Below are positions 17,969 through 27,258 of a stretch of 64,000 nt of DNA, piece after piece (positions within the stretch are counted from its first letter, which is position 1; each line of letters begins with the position of its first letter). The stretch is from Candidatus Scotarchaeum otlingeri (lineage in GTDB: Archaea > Thermoproteota > Nitrososphaeria > Geothermarchaeales > JDFR-13). The translations under genes were made by a program, and so were the position numbers. The notes below the pieces were generated by a model. The model worked only from the letters and a program-made list of their open reading frames with translations, made no database searches and was not told the DNA's origin. Location: the NCBI GenBank assembly GCA_002011075.2, contig MTMA02000006.1, forward strand, positions 1,046,599-1,110,598, written 5' to 3'.

Positions 17969-19159
17969 CTAGAGCCTCTCCACCAAGATAGCGGTTGCTC
18001 CCCCTAATCCATGGCATAAACTAGCCATTCCATACCTATAATTCTTCTTCTCCATCACATTCAACAAAGTTACTATAATTCGGGTGCCACTACACCCAAT
18101 CGGGTGGCCCAGTGCTAATGCGCCTCCGAAGAGATTCAGCCTATCATAATCGATCCCTAGATCCTGATTCACCACGATGCTGGAGACAGCGAAAGCCTCG
18201 TTATTCTCGAAGACATCGATATCCTTAATATCGAAACCAGTTTTATCCAGTATCTTTTTTATAGCGATAGGGGGTGCCTCAACAAACCTCCAAGTCTCTG
18301 TGGAGGCCCAGCTATACCCTATAATCCTTGCTCGAGGCGAAAGATCATATTTAGATACAGCATCTTCATCCCCAAGTATTAATGCTGCTGCTCCATCGCT
18401 TATTTGGCTTGAGGTAGCAGCCGTATGTAAGCCGTCGTTGCTGAAGACGGGCTTAAGACCCCTTATCTTCTCGAGAGAAGTGTTTTCCCGTATACCTTCG
18501 TCTCTATCCAATATAACCTCCCCAGCCTCATCCCTAATCGGAATGATTTCGTCTCTGAATAGCCCCTGATTCAGCGCCTTTAGAGCCTTGACCTGACTCC
18601 GGTACCCGATCTCGTCTAGCTCTTCCTTTACTATGCCTCTCTCTTTAGCGACTTTATCCGCTTCTTCACCCATAACCTTATTCTCGACGATATCATAGAG
18701 CCCGTCGTGATACATAGTATCGATCAATTCATACCGTCTATTCAAGATGAATTTGACGCCCCACCTATAATCAGATGGGATAGCGAAAGGCGCATTACTC
18801 ATACTCTCCATTCCACCAACTATAGCAAGCCCATTGGTTAGGTCCCCGGCTCTCAACATGCTTGACCCAAGTATTACCGAGGCCATCCCGGATGAGCAGA
18901 CCATCTCTATAGTCATGGCGTCTAATGAGAGGGGTAGACCTGCTTTGATGGCTGCCTGTCTAGCTGTATCTTGCCCCGTTGCTGTTCTAAGCACATGTCC
19001 CATTAGAACAATGTCATAAGCTTCATAGGGAATCCCATGCTTATCTATCAGGTGTTTTATCGCTATACTCCCAAGGTCAACAGCCGAGAAGCGCTTTAAT
19101 GAGCCTCCGAATCTACCTATGGGTGTACGGATAGCGTCGATGATATATATGTTAGTCAT
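17969..19159 (-). CDS. Acetyl-CoA C-acetyltransferase (bacterial-type thiolase)
   Basis: A 396-residue thiolase of the classical bacterial/eukaryal type, unlike the SCPx-type enzyme at 7875. The nucleophile is C88 in IEMVCSSGMASV. The histidine is in ALALGHPIGCSGTRI and the second catalytic cysteine in ASLCHGLGGATAI. The start VRTP-like segment (IIDAIRTPIGRFGGSLK) is also typical. All active-site residues are kept. It cleaves 3-ketoacyl-CoA or acetoacetyl-CoA, or condenses two acetyl-CoA. Two thiolases of different lineage in one locus suggest different chain-length or direction preferences, which is inference. Confidence 0.94.
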   Translation of the reverse strand: MTNIYIIDAIRTPIGRFGGSLKRFSAVDLGSIAIKHLIDKHGIPYEAYDIVLMGHVLRTATGQDTARQAAIKAGLPLSLDAMTIEMVCSSGMASVILGSSMLRAGDLTNGLAIVGGMESMSNAPFAIPSDYRWGVKFILNRRYELIDTMYHDGLYDIVENKVMGEEADKVAKERGIVKEELDEIGYRSQVKALKALNQGLFRDEIIPIRDEAGEVILDRDEGIRENTSLEKIRGLKPVFSNDGLHTAATSSQISDGAAALILGDEDAVSKYDLSPRARIIGYSWASTETWRFVEAPPIAIKKILDKTGFDIKDIDVFENNEAFAVSSIVVNQDLGIDYDRLNLFGGALALGHPIGCSGTRIIVTLLNVMEKKNYRYGMASLCHGLGGATAILVERL

Positions 19160-19255
19160 CTCAACCCAACCAAATGATTTGGATAATTACTATTAAACCT
19201 AATGCCTAAAAAATATTGTTATAATCTATACATGGGGAAGGAGTGAATCCCAACC

Positions 19256-19289
19256 TGGTCATATAGCTCTTGTAGCAAGGAAATGACCA
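19256..19289. other. Candidate two-part hairpin upstream of the DUF1616 gene
   Basis: TGGTCAT at 19256-19262 pairs with ATGACCA at 19283-19289. Inside it CTTG at 19269-19272 pairs with CAAG at 19276-19279 around a TAG loop. The structure sits in the 215-bp gap between two divergent genes and is not explained by either one. A TATA-like TTATAATC lies about 35 bases before it. It could be a small RNA or chance pairing, and I cannot assign an RNA family. Confidence 0.2.
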
Positions 19290-19316
19290 CCACGGTTCCA
19301 TACTACATTATGAATG

Positions 19317-19330
19317 GCTGATTAATCAGC
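19317..19330. promoter_or_regulatory. Perfect 14-bp palindrome abutting the DUF1616 TATA box
   Basis: GCTGATTAATCAGC is a perfect inverted repeat. It ends exactly where the TATA-like run TATATATAAA (19331-19340) begins, so it covers the BRE position of the promoter serving the gene at 19375. A dimeric regulator bound here would compete with TFB/TBP. This is inferred from position only, and no regulator is identified. Confidence 0.45.
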
Positions 19331-19340
19331 TATATATAAA
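19331..19340 (+). promoter_or_regulatory. TATA box of the DUF1616 gene
   Basis: TATATATAAA is centred about 39 bases before the ATG at 19375. That would place the transcription start some 10-15 bases ahead of the start codon. Confidence 0.45.
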
Positions 19341-19374
19341 TTATTAATTTTTTGGCATCTATCTTTATTGGTAG

Positions 19375-19977
19375 ATGAAGGATAAAGAACTAAGTGAATT
19401 GAAGCCGTTGGAGAAGAGGATATTCAAGGCACTCCAGAGATATAAGGAGTTAACTCTAGATGAAGCTGTGGAGAATGTCGTAAGAGAGGAGGGTATCGAT
19501 AAAGATGAGGCTACCAAGACCATCTACCTCTTATGGAAAAAAGGCTACCTCGATATAACTATGGAACAGACGCCAAAAAATTTTCTCAAATACCTATTTA
19601 GCATAGAATCCATCTGGTTCCATATATTCATAGTCATCATTCTCATAACCAGCCTACTAGTCATATTTGTGGAGGAACCACCTTTACTATACCTAAGGTA
19701 TATTTTCGGTTCATTATTCATCCTATATCTACCTGGTTATTCACTTATAGAGGTATTATATCCGAGGGGGGATGAGCTTGAGCCTCTCGAGAGGATGGCT
19801 TTATCGATCGGGCTAAGTCTCGCCCTAGTTCCACTGGTTGGGTTAGTCTTGAATTATACACCTTGGGGTATCCGATTAACCCCTATTTTAGTGAGCCTTG
19901 TGATACTTACCATTGCTTTATCCTCCGGGGCATTATATAGAAAATATATGTATTTTAGACTTCAATTTGAAGGATAA
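19375..19977 (+). CDS. DUF1616 membrane protein with N-terminal winged-helix-like domain
   Basis: The 200-residue protein has a charged N-terminal ~65 residues resembling a winged helix (LEKRIFKALQRYKELTLDEAVE, ATKTIYLLWKKGYLDI). About four membrane segments follow: ~78-95, ~103-122, ~142-160 and ~166-185. The membrane part matches DUF1616 by LRYIFGSLFILYLPGYSLIE, DELEPLERMALSIGLSLA and NYTPWGIRL. DUF1616 proteins are archaeal membrane proteins of unknown function, often near surface-glycan genes. The helix domain could sense or contact DNA or RNA, but this is not shown. A palindrome next to its TATA box suggests regulation. Confidence 0.85.
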   Translation: MKDKELSELKPLEKRIFKALQRYKELTLDEAVENVVREEGIDKDEATKTIYLLWKKGYLDITMEQTPKNFLKYLFSIESIWFHIFIVIILITSLLVIFVEEPPLLYLRYIFGSLFILYLPGYSLIEVLYPRGDELEPLERMALSIGLSLALVPLVGLVLNYTPWGIRLTPILVSLVILTIALSSGALYRKYMYFRLQFEG

Positions 19978-20065
19978 AAACATGTTATTTAAAGAAATAT
20001 TCATTAACCTTTAAGTTATAGTATGCCTTTCTATATTAAGTCAAATAAAAAATGGTGAAGAGATA

Positions 20066-21727
20066 ATGGCACAAAGAGGGATGGGACAGAACATACCTGT
20101 CCTAATATTAAAGGAAGATACCACGAGAACAAAGGGCAGAGAGACGATTAAACGAAATATCCAAGTCGCAAAGATAACCGCCGAGATACTGATGTCATCA
20201 CTAGGACCAAGGGGCATGGACAAAATGCTAGTGGATAGCCTAGGCGACGTCGTTATAACAAATGATGGAGCCACAATATTGAAGGAGATGGATGTCGAGC
20301 ACCCAGCGGCAAAGATAATGGTCGAGATAGCCAAGGCGCAGGATAATGAAGTTGGAGATGGGACAACAACCGTAGTAGTATTAGCAGGCAAACTCCTCGA
20401 GGAAGCCGAAGAATTGATAGAGAAAGATATCCATCCAACCACGATAGTCGAGGGATATAAGCAGGCCGCCAATAAAGCATTAGAATTCTTAAGCGAGATA
20501 GCCATTGAAGTAAAGAACGACGATAAGAAGGTCCTCAAGAAGATAGCGTTGACATCGATGGCCTCAAAAGTGGTGAGTGGATATAAGGATCTCCTTGCTG
20601 ATATAGCTGTTGACGCTGTATTAGCCGTTAGAGAATTTGTCGATGGAGATGTTAAGGTAGATATAGATGACGTCAAAATCGAGAAGAAGAAGGGTGGAAG
20701 CATAGCTGACACCACATTAGTCAACGGCATAGTCTTGGATAAAGAAGTGGTTCACCCACGGATGCCCAAGAGGATACAGGGAGCGAAGATAGCTTTGATA
20801 AACTCTCCATTAGAGATCGAGAAGACCGAGTTCGATGCACGGATTAGAATCGATATGCCTCACCAGATTAAGGAGTTCATCGAGCAAGAAAGAAGCCTAG
20901 TTAAAGAGAAGGTCGATAAGATCCTTGAAGCAGGGGCTAACGTAGTGATCTGCCAGAAGGGGATAGATGACCGGGCACAGTTCTATCTAGCCAACGCAGG
21001 GGTATTAGCAGTTAGAAGAGTAAAGCAGAGTGATATGGAGAAGCTTGCTAAAGCTACAGGCGCAAGGATAGTCACCAATGTAGATGAATTGTCAAGCGAT
21101 GACCTAGGCGAAGCAGATATAGTTGAGGAGAGGAAGATAGGTGAAGACAAGCTTGTCTTTATAGAAGAATGTAAGAACCCGAAGAGCTTAACGATACTCA
21201 TTAGAGGAGGAAACGATAGAATTATAGACGAAGTCGAGAGGTCGCTCCATGACGCCATCTCAGTAGTAAGGGATGTCTTGATAAAGCCCTATATCGTCGC
21301 AGGCGGTGGAGCCCCTGAGATGGAGCTAGCTATGAGGATAAGGAACTGGGCCGAGGGATTATCGGGTAGAGAACAGCTAGCCGCCCTCAAGTTCGCTGAG
21401 GCTATCGAGTCGATACCATTGGTATTAGCCAATAACGCGGGTATGGATGTAATTACTGTAGAGACAGAGCTCAAGGCGTTGCATAAGAAGGGTAAGTTAT
21501 GGAGTGGAGTCGATGTGCTCAATGGTAAACTCGCTGATATGATGAAGCTGGATGTTGTTGAACCAGTCGTCGTAAAGGAACAAGCGATAAAATCGTCTAC
21601 AGAAGCAGCATCGATGATACTTAGGATAGATGACATGATCGCCGCGGCACGGATGAAGGGTAAGCCTACAGAAGAGGCTCCTGGTTATCCCGGTGGCTAT
21701 CCGGGTATGCCTGGAGGCTTCGGATAA
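20066..21727 (+). CDS. thsA: Thermosome subunit (group II chaperonin)
   Basis: The 553-residue ATP-dependent protein-folding chaperonin is full length. Motifs are RNIQVAKITAEILMSSLGPRGMDKMLV, NDGATILKEM, the ATPase segment EVGDGTTTVVVLAGKLLEEA, the apical domain around residues 215-370, and GGGAPEMELAMRI. The C-terminus ends in glycine-, proline- and methionine-containing repeats (GGYPGGYPGMPGGFG), as in other archaeal subunits. The ATG at 20066 follows GGTGA with good spacing. It stands as a single gene, and no second subunit is in the window. The closest relative subunit type (alpha or beta) cannot be decided here. Confidence 0.97.
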   Translation: MAQRGMGQNIPVLILKEDTTRTKGRETIKRNIQVAKITAEILMSSLGPRGMDKMLVDSLGDVVITNDGATILKEMDVEHPAAKIMVEIAKAQDNEVGDGTTTVVVLAGKLLEEAEELIEKDIHPTTIVEGYKQAANKALEFLSEIAIEVKNDDKKVLKKIALTSMASKVVSGYKDLLADIAVDAVLAVREFVDGDVKVDIDDVKIEKKKGGSIADTTLVNGIVLDKEVVHPRMPKRIQGAKIALINSPLEIEKTEFDARIRIDMPHQIKEFIEQERSLVKEKVDKILEAGANVVICQKGIDDRAQFYLANAGVLAVRRVKQSDMEKLAKATGARIVTNVDELSSDDLGEADIVEERKIGEDKLVFIEECKNPKSLTILIRGGNDRIIDEVERSLHDAISVVRDVLIKPYIVAGGGAPEMELAMRIRNWAEGLSGREQLAALKFAEAIESIPLVLANNAGMDVITVETELKALHKKGKLWSGVDVLNGKLADMMKLDVVEPVVVKEQAIKSSTEAASMILRIDDMIAAARMKGKPTEEAPGYPGGYPGMPGGFG

Positions 21728-21747
21728 CTGGGCATAATCCTTCAAAC

Positions 21748-21763
21748 CCTATTTTTATTTTAA
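21748..21763 (+). terminator. T-rich terminator candidate after the thermosome gene
   Basis: Two T runs (ATTTTTATTTT) lie 20-35 bases after the stop, in the 87-bp gap between the thermosome gene and the convergent DUF58 gene. Confidence 0.4.
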
Positions 21764-21814
21764 TACCACCCAGTATACCTTAAACTCTATTTTATAGAGA
21801 CTATTATCCTATAC

Positions 21815-23377
21815 CTAGCTTATTCTCATAGGTATAGGTCTATATTTAGCTTCTAGATACATCTTTCTAGGGGGGAGCTTCTCAGGCTCCACAACTGTAT
21901 ACCCAAGTATACCCGCATAGAACTTTAGGTAACTATATATATGGATACTCCTTGACTCTGGATATATAAAGATTAGTTGGCCTCCCTCTCCACTGGTGAG
22001 ATGGAGCCTCTTCAAAGCTTTATATGCCGGTGAAGCCTCGAAACTAGATTTTAGGGATACGAGCTCCATCATAGCCACCTCACTAACAAGGGATTCCTCC
22101 CTCATCGCCCTAAGCAGAAGCCCTATATTCGGCGGGTCGAGACTGGGCCTATCCATTTCCCTAACCCTACATTCCTTTATGAGGTCTAATGCCCTAAGCA
22201 AGGCTGCATATGTGGTTAGAGAGGGATATACATAGACATCTTGGCTATTATATGCAGCTATAGATATCTCAGCCGATGGGTCTTCCAGGGTAACGCTGAT
22301 CAAGGTAGAGATAAATTCGTATAACTGCCTGTCCATCTCATCTGGAGTGGGAGACTCAAGCTCTACCAATACACTTATCTTACTCTTCTTACTCTCTATA
22401 TACTCCTTAACGACAAGCTCCTGCTTCTCCACGCTCTTCTTCCAATAGATACTCCTGATGTCATCACTGGGTACATAGGGACGTATTCCATAGTACTCGC
22501 CTCCTCTACTAACCTTGTAGATAGAGGTTGATAATCCAGTTAGTACCTCTGTCATAATAGATAGTCTAGCTATCAATTGTCTAGCAGCCCTAATCGCCAC
22601 CTCAAGCCGAGGCGTTACCTCCAACTCGACGATGTAGTCCCTCTTCATCATGACGAACCTATATTCATCCGACAGTGTTATATGTAGCTCTACTGGATAC
22701 TTTCCTGATTTAAGTGGCCTTAGAGTTATAGCTACCTCCCCCGCCCCATCAGGCTCCAAATAGAGGGACCCCGGCTCTATACTATATCTATAATACTCCC
22801 GGGTCTCCAAGGATATCTGTATCATTACCCGGTGTCTCAGGGGGTTATAAAACTCTATTGTATACATGCTCTCCTCCTCAGAAATCCCCCTAACAACACC
22901 AGGCATTTTTATCTCTATACGCCTAATAATTCCCCTTCGAAGTATCGTGGCGTTATATATAAGGTGTAGAGCTAGGGCTACCCCGGTAAATAGTAGGGAG
23001 GCATTAAAGATGGAAAGAAAGAGTGAAGCAACTATGATGGTTACTAGAAATATGCTGGTTGTATATAAAGACTTGAATTGGAGTAGTGGACTGGGAATAT
23101 AGCTAAAATAGCTCTTTATAGCTAGGTCGAACCAGAGGTAGATAGGTATCAAAACCGGTATAATGAGTAGTGTGAGGCCGAGGTTGGATAGGAATATCGG
23201 GGCTAAGAAAGCCGTTGCCAAAGATAAATAGAGGTCTAGGAGCCTGTTCGATATAAAGTAATTGACTATGATAAATGTAATCATAGGTAATGAAAAGAGT
23301 ATGGTATCTGGGTCAATAACAGCCATTGCTGAGAAAAAGGCTATTCCAAATATAGTTATGAGAAGCCGTCTATTCAT
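21815..23377 (-). CDS. DUF58 domain membrane protein
   Basis: The 520-residue protein has two pairs of N-terminal membrane helices (about residues 5-75 and 85-145). A soluble part follows with a beta-sandwich-like region (~150-255) and then the DUF58 core: GGEYYGIRPYVPSDDIRSIYWKKS, then VVKEYIESKKSKISVLVELESP. DUF58 proteins resemble von Willebrand-A folds and are nearly always encoded with MoxR ATPases, as here, with a 4-bp overlap. The MoxR-DUF58 pair is thought to help assemble or mature proteins in the envelope. The exact client is unknown. It is the last gene of the minus-strand run. Confidence 0.9.
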   Translation of the reverse strand: MNRRLLITIFGIAFFSAMAVIDPDTILFSLPMITFIIVNYFISNRLLDLYLSLATAFLAPIFLSNLGLTLLIIPVLIPIYLWFDLAIKSYFSYIPSPLLQFKSLYTTSIFLVTIIVASLFLSIFNASLLFTGVALALHLIYNATILRRGIIRRIEIKMPGVVRGISEEESMYTIEFYNPLRHRVMIQISLETREYYRYSIEPGSLYLEPDGAGEVAITLRPLKSGKYPVELHITLSDEYRFVMMKRDYIVELEVTPRLEVAIRAARQLIARLSIMTEVLTGLSTSIYKVSRGGEYYGIRPYVPSDDIRSIYWKKSVEKQELVVKEYIESKKSKISVLVELESPTPDEMDRQLYEFISTLISVTLEDPSAEISIAAYNSQDVYVYPSLTTYAALLRALDLIKECRVREMDRPSLDPPNIGLLLRAMREESLVSEVAMMELVSLKSSFEASPAYKALKRLHLTSGEGGQLIFIYPESRSIHIYSYLKFYAGILGYTVVEPEKLPPRKMYLEAKYRPIPMRIS

Positions 23378-24312
23378 TTAGGCACCGATACCTTCTTTAC
23401 AGACTCATCGATGATATCCTCAGGCTTAACACCAGCCAACTCAGCCTCCGGATTAACCCTGATGCGATGATCCAATACGGGATGGATTAAACGTTTAATG
23501 TCATCGGGAATCACGTATTCCCTGCCATCCATCAATGCCAGCGCCCTACTACATTTGAACAATGCTATGCTCGCTCTAGGACTAGGGGCCAACGCTATAT
23601 CGGGATGATTCCTGACCACATCGACAATATTAACTATATAATCCACCAATTCACTCGAGACATTAATCTTCTTGACATACTCTATGACACTAAGGACCTC
23701 ATCGGTAGAAGCTATGGGGTCGATCGGGAGAGACTCTATAAAGTCTATATTCGAGACAACGTCCTCCTCATCCTCTTTACCTGGATAGCCACTCCATAGC
23801 CGGAGGGTAAACCTGTCAAGCTGAACCTCAGTCAAGGGGTATGTCCCTGCATATCCATAGGGTATCTGGCTGGCTATAACCATGAAGGGAGAAGGCAGTG
23901 TATGCGTCTCACCCTCTATAGTCGCCTGACGCTCCTGCATAGCCTCGAGTAACGCGGCCTGGGTCCTAGGCGTAGCCCTATTCAACTCGTCAGCCAAAAC
24001 TATATTGGCGAATATCGGGCCAGGTCTAAAGATGTTCCGTCCATCTAGAGTATATATGTAGAAGCCCGTTACATCTGAAGGAAGTGTATCTGGAGTAAAT
24101 TGTATCCTCTTAAAGGTACCCTGTATCGTCTTAGCGAAGGATTTGGCCATCATGGTCTTTGCCGTCCCCGGATACCCCTCTATAAGGACATGTCCCTCAC
24201 TCAATAACGCGGCTGTCAATAACTCTATCATATCCTTCCGTCCTATAATGACCTTGGAGACCTCATCAACTATCTTCTTCGGGGTCAACAAGACCTCCTC
24301 TGGAAAATCCAT
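23374..24312 (-). CDS. MoxR-family AAA+ ATPase
   Basis: The 312-residue ATPase has its Walker A at residues 46-53 (GYPGTAKT). The Walker B region is NIVLADELNRATPRTQAALLEAM, sensor 1 is MVIASQIP, and the LTEVQLDRFTLRL segment carries the arginine finger. The C-terminal lid ends in VIPDDIKRLIHPVLDHRI. These are the diagnostic MoxR motifs. It overlaps the DUF58 gene by 4 bp, and the 131-bp gap before it may hold its own promoter. It probably remodels a membrane or surface complex with DUF58 and the upstream membrane proteins, which is inference from the conserved neighbourhood. Confidence 0.95.
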   Translation of the reverse strand: MDFPEEVLLTPKKIVDEVSKVIIGRKDMIELLTAALLSEGHVLIEGYPGTAKTMMAKSFAKTIQGTFKRIQFTPDTLPSDVTGFYIYTLDGRNIFRPGPIFANIVLADELNRATPRTQAALLEAMQERQATIEGETHTLPSPFMVIASQIPYGYAGTYPLTEVQLDRFTLRLWSGYPGKEDEEDVVSNIDFIESLPIDPIASTDEVLSVIEYVKKINVSSELVDYIVNIVDVVRNHPDIALAPSPRASIALFKCSRALALMDGREYVIPDDIKRLIHPVLDHRIRVNPEAELAGVKPEDIIDESVKKVSVPK

Positions 24313-24443
24313 GGTTTAATCCACCAATCCTTACTATAAATATCAAATACAATAAATGTTTAGCGATAAATATGATTTTTTTCAATATATGATAATGACA
24401 ATTACCCCCAATAATAATTCTCTAAGCCTCTAATCCATTTAGG

Positions 24444-25349
24444 CTATTGGGCAAGGGACCTTTCTTCCCTAAACCTGAATATAACGATGAAAAGCAGTGT
24501 GAGCGTTAATATCGATATGAATGGCTGGGCCGATAAAAACCTATGGACATCGATAATATACTGCTGGATAATATCGTGGATAGAGATTACTAGGTGTGTA
24601 TGGTCTATATATATAGTCCTGTCCCCAGCTATATTTTCGAGGAGCCTAGCGTTATCCCCTAGATCTATCATACTATTTATCCATATACTCGGATCCGAAA
24701 TGATAAGTATATCGCCCCGTCCATACTTGGTATAAGCGATTACGGGATGCATACCTTTCTCCTCATCCTCACCCCATACATAATTACCGTCTCTATCGAA
24801 AAAGGCGAATGATGAGGAATTCGCGAGGATATCTGCCCTACCCATAACATTGAGTTTCACTGCGTGATTAAGATATATCTCCGAGATATTGGTGAATAAA
24901 ATATTTTTCGTGTCTATCCAGATTATCTTTGGTATACGGCCATTCTTATAGTTAAATAGGGGATCGACTAGTGTACCGTTATTATCGAATCTAACCGGTA
25001 TATCGAGGTATTCAAGGAGGTCATTACCATACCCATAGTCATCGAGTAGAACTAGTCTACCACCGGAGTCAAGGAATGACGCCAATGATTCCATCTCGCT
25101 ATTATCTAGCTTTTGATAGGGGATAAGGATAAGTAGAGATCTCTCGGCATCCATGGAGACAAGTGAATCTATGAAGTTAGAGGTTATTACTTTTGCATCA
25201 ACGAGGCTTATAGCCCTCGAATAGCCGTTCCAGAGGGTGTTCGTCACCCTATAGTCTGTTGTAGATGGATACATGATATTGAGGCCGATGAACCCTATAA
25301 TTATACTTGCTACAACTATATAGATTAGCCGCCTATCCATGGAACACAC
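24444..25349 (-). CDS. DUF4350-like membrane-anchored protein
   Basis: A 301-residue protein with a membrane helix at each end (about residues 7-25 and 272-290). The region between looks extracellular. It contains LLILIPYQKLDNSEMESLASFLDSGGRLVLLDDYGYGN and GRGDILIISDPSIWIN, the glutamine-amidotransferase-like fold typical of DUF4350 proteins that accompany MoxR/DUF58. No catalytic cysteine is evident in the expected place, so it is probably a binding or structural subunit. Its start overlaps the end of the upstream 641-residue gene by 17 bp, showing tight coupling. Confidence 0.78.
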   Translation of the reverse strand: MCSMDRRLIYIVVASIIIGFIGLNIMYPSTTDYRVTNTLWNGYSRAISLVDAKVITSNFIDSLVSMDAERSLLILIPYQKLDNSEMESLASFLDSGGRLVLLDDYGYGNDLLEYLDIPVRFDNNGTLVDPLFNYKNGRIPKIIWIDTKNILFTNISEIYLNHAVKLNVMGRADILANSSSFAFFDRDGNYVWGEDEEKGMHPVIAYTKYGRGDILIISDPSIWINSMIDLGDNARLLENIAGDRTIYIDHTHLVISIHDIIQQYIIDVHRFLSAQPFISILTLTLLFIVIFRFREERSLAQ

Positions 25350-27258
25350 CCCTTATCATATTTAGGTAACGCTTGGCCGTCAAAACCATATCATCACTCG
25401 GCTTATAACCCGAGTATAATTCATACTCAGCTAATAAGGTAAGTCTATAGAAGGCGTCAGAAGCGTCATCTAGCTTATCTCTTATCCTCATATAATACTC
25501 CCTCAAGGTCTCATAATCATGAGGGGTACCCGCGATAGGCTCCACTAGCCTTAAAGCTTCATAATAGAGAGGTAATACAATTCCCTTAACAGGCTTGACG
25601 GTGACTTCCGGTTCTTCAACCACCTCCTCCTCGACTTCAGCCACAATCTCCTTAGGCGCCTCAACCCTCCTCCGCCTCCTACGGGTATATCCATAGCCTA
25701 ACCCTAAGCCCCCAGTTATCGATGCGGTGACTATAAATAGCGAGTATAAATTAAGGATATAGATACTATAAGTGTAGACCTTATATTGATACCATGGGTC
25801 CATAGGGTCTACACGGAGCTCAATAGACATATATCCACCGAACCCCGGGTATATAGGCGTATAGGATAATGTATCCAGTCCAAAGCTGTTGGTATAGCCT
25901 CGGGCTACCAATCTACCCTTCATCCTAACCTCGACCGAGGCATTATATAGAGGCAAGTTATCCTTATCCCTCAGAGATACGTCTAGATATATCTTATGTA
26001 GGGGATATATGATGAAACGGCGGAACCTTAACGAGGCATGATATTCTTTATAGGATACGGTGAAAGCTTCCCTATCTGTAGCGGGTCCATACACCCCCTT
26101 AGGATATATGGTGATTGAAACTAGGTGGCCTCCGATAGGGATATCCGGCGGCAGCTCAATGGGGAGAACCGTATTAGACTTGTTCAGTGTCCCCTGATAA
26201 AGAACCCTATTATCAAAGAATAGGGTATATGCCCGGGATACATTTGAGGGCTCAAGGTTAATGCCTATAGTTAGGCTGTAGCCTGGATAAGCTTCTCCAG
26301 ATATATTGAGGGAGACCCAGGTCTTTATATAGAGAACCTTAATAAACGTCTCATTCTTTGAAGGCGCATATCTATCTATATCCAGACCCTGAGGCTTATA
26401 ATAAACGCCTAGAGTCAACCTATCCTTATATACAGGAGGTATCCTCAGCGTATAATTATAATACCCCTCGTTATCAGTAAATACTATATCATAGACCTCA
26501 TAATCTAGTGTTAACACTAAACTCCTATTAGATAATATAGTGCCATTAACAGCCGTGAGATACCCATAAATGCTTATCGAACTGTTTATCCATTGCTCCC
26601 TCGGCTCCACATATAAGGTGAGGCTTGTTTTGACAACCTCCTCCAGTATAATCTTTTCATGAAGCTCGAATACTTCTTCCTCTAGTATGGTGAGTATCTC
26701 TCTAAGCCTGAGAAGAAGCTCGAGAAGCTCCATCAACAACTTCCTCAATATATCTTGGAACTCCCTGAATTTGTCCTCTATCCCTGGTATAAGAAAACCC
26801 CTCAGTGCCCTTATCAACTCATTCACGGTCATCTCGATCTCTATTAGGGTCATATTGGCCTTCACTATATAGTATGATGCGTTCCTTAGAGACTCATTCG
26901 CCCCCATCCAGTCCCCTAGTTCTATCAAGTTCCTAGCTCTGATTATAGATTTATTGGCGCTATCGATATACAACCCCAAGTCTCTAAGCAACTCGTCCAA
27001 GCGATTTATTATATACTCGATTGAAGAGGGAAAGGATGCCAGGTCTAGAAGGTCCAAGGTAAATGTAAAATTAAGATAATCACCCTTAAATATGTACTGA
27101 AGAAGCATTATATATGTAAAAAGTATAGATAAGGGATCCAGGTCCTCCCTAGCCGTACCCGGATCTTCATGAGGTATAAATGACGCACCAAATGTATAGG
27201 AGCTATTTAACGCTAATAAGATGATGATCCCCAGCGCTACCACTTTCTTTCGATTCAT
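25333..27258 (-). CDS. Surface-exposed protein with signal peptide, helical bundle, beta domains and cytoplasmic DUF4129-like tail
   Basis: A 641-residue protein. Residues 1-~25 are a signal peptide (VALGIIILLALNSSYTFGAS). A long helical, coiled-coil-like region covers about 75-215 (DELLRDLGL through RLREILTILEEEVFELHE). Two or three immunoglobulin-like beta domains follow at about 215-500, with several N-x-S/T sites. A membrane helix lies near 505-525, followed by RRRRRR. The C-terminal ~95 residues (YYEALRLVEPIAGTPHDYETLREYYMRI) resemble DUF4129, usual in MoxR/DUF58 operons. The topology puts the beta domains outside and the DUF4129-like tail in the cytoplasm. It could be the sensor or scaffold of the MoxR complex, which is inference. 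Confidence 0.78.
   Translation of the reverse strand: MNRKKVVALGIIILLALNSSYTFGASFIPHEDPGTAREDLDPLSILFTYIMLLQYIFKGDYLNFTFTLDLLDLASFPSSIEYIINRLDELLRDLGLYIDSANKSIIRARNLIELGDWMGANESLRNASYYIVKANMTLIEIEMTVNELIRALRGFLIPGIEDKFREFQDILRKLLMELLELLLRLREILTILEEEVFELHEKIILEEVVKTSLTLYVEPREQWINSSISIYGYLTAVNGTILSNRSLVLTLDYEVYDIVFTDNEGYYNYTLRIPPVYKDRLTLGVYYKPQGLDIDRYAPSKNETFIKVLYIKTWVSLNISGEAYPGYSLTIGINLEPSNVSRAYTLFFDNRVLYQGTLNKSNTVLPIELPPDIPIGGHLVSITIYPKGVYGPATDREAFTVSYKEYHASLRFRRFIIYPLHKIYLDVSLRDKDNLPLYNASVEVRMKGRLVARGYTNSFGLDTLSYTPIYPGFGGYMSIELRVDPMDPWYQYKVYTYSIYILNLYSLFIVTASITGGLGLGYGYTRRRRRRVEAPKEIVAEVEEEVVEEPEVTVKPVKGIVLPLYYEALRLVEPIAGTPHDYETLREYYMRIRDKLDDASDAFYRLTLLAEYELYSGYKPSDDMVLTAKRYLNMIRGVFHG

Noticed and set aside
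19239-19310. tRNA-like reading of the segment with GGTTCCATACT
   Set aside because: No T-loop GTTCRA consensus, no acceptor stem and no anticodon arm could be formed.
20041-20730. Antisense serine-rich frame over the thermosome gene
   Set aside because: Composition is what the complement of a GAX/ATA-rich gene gives; the thermosome reading is certain.
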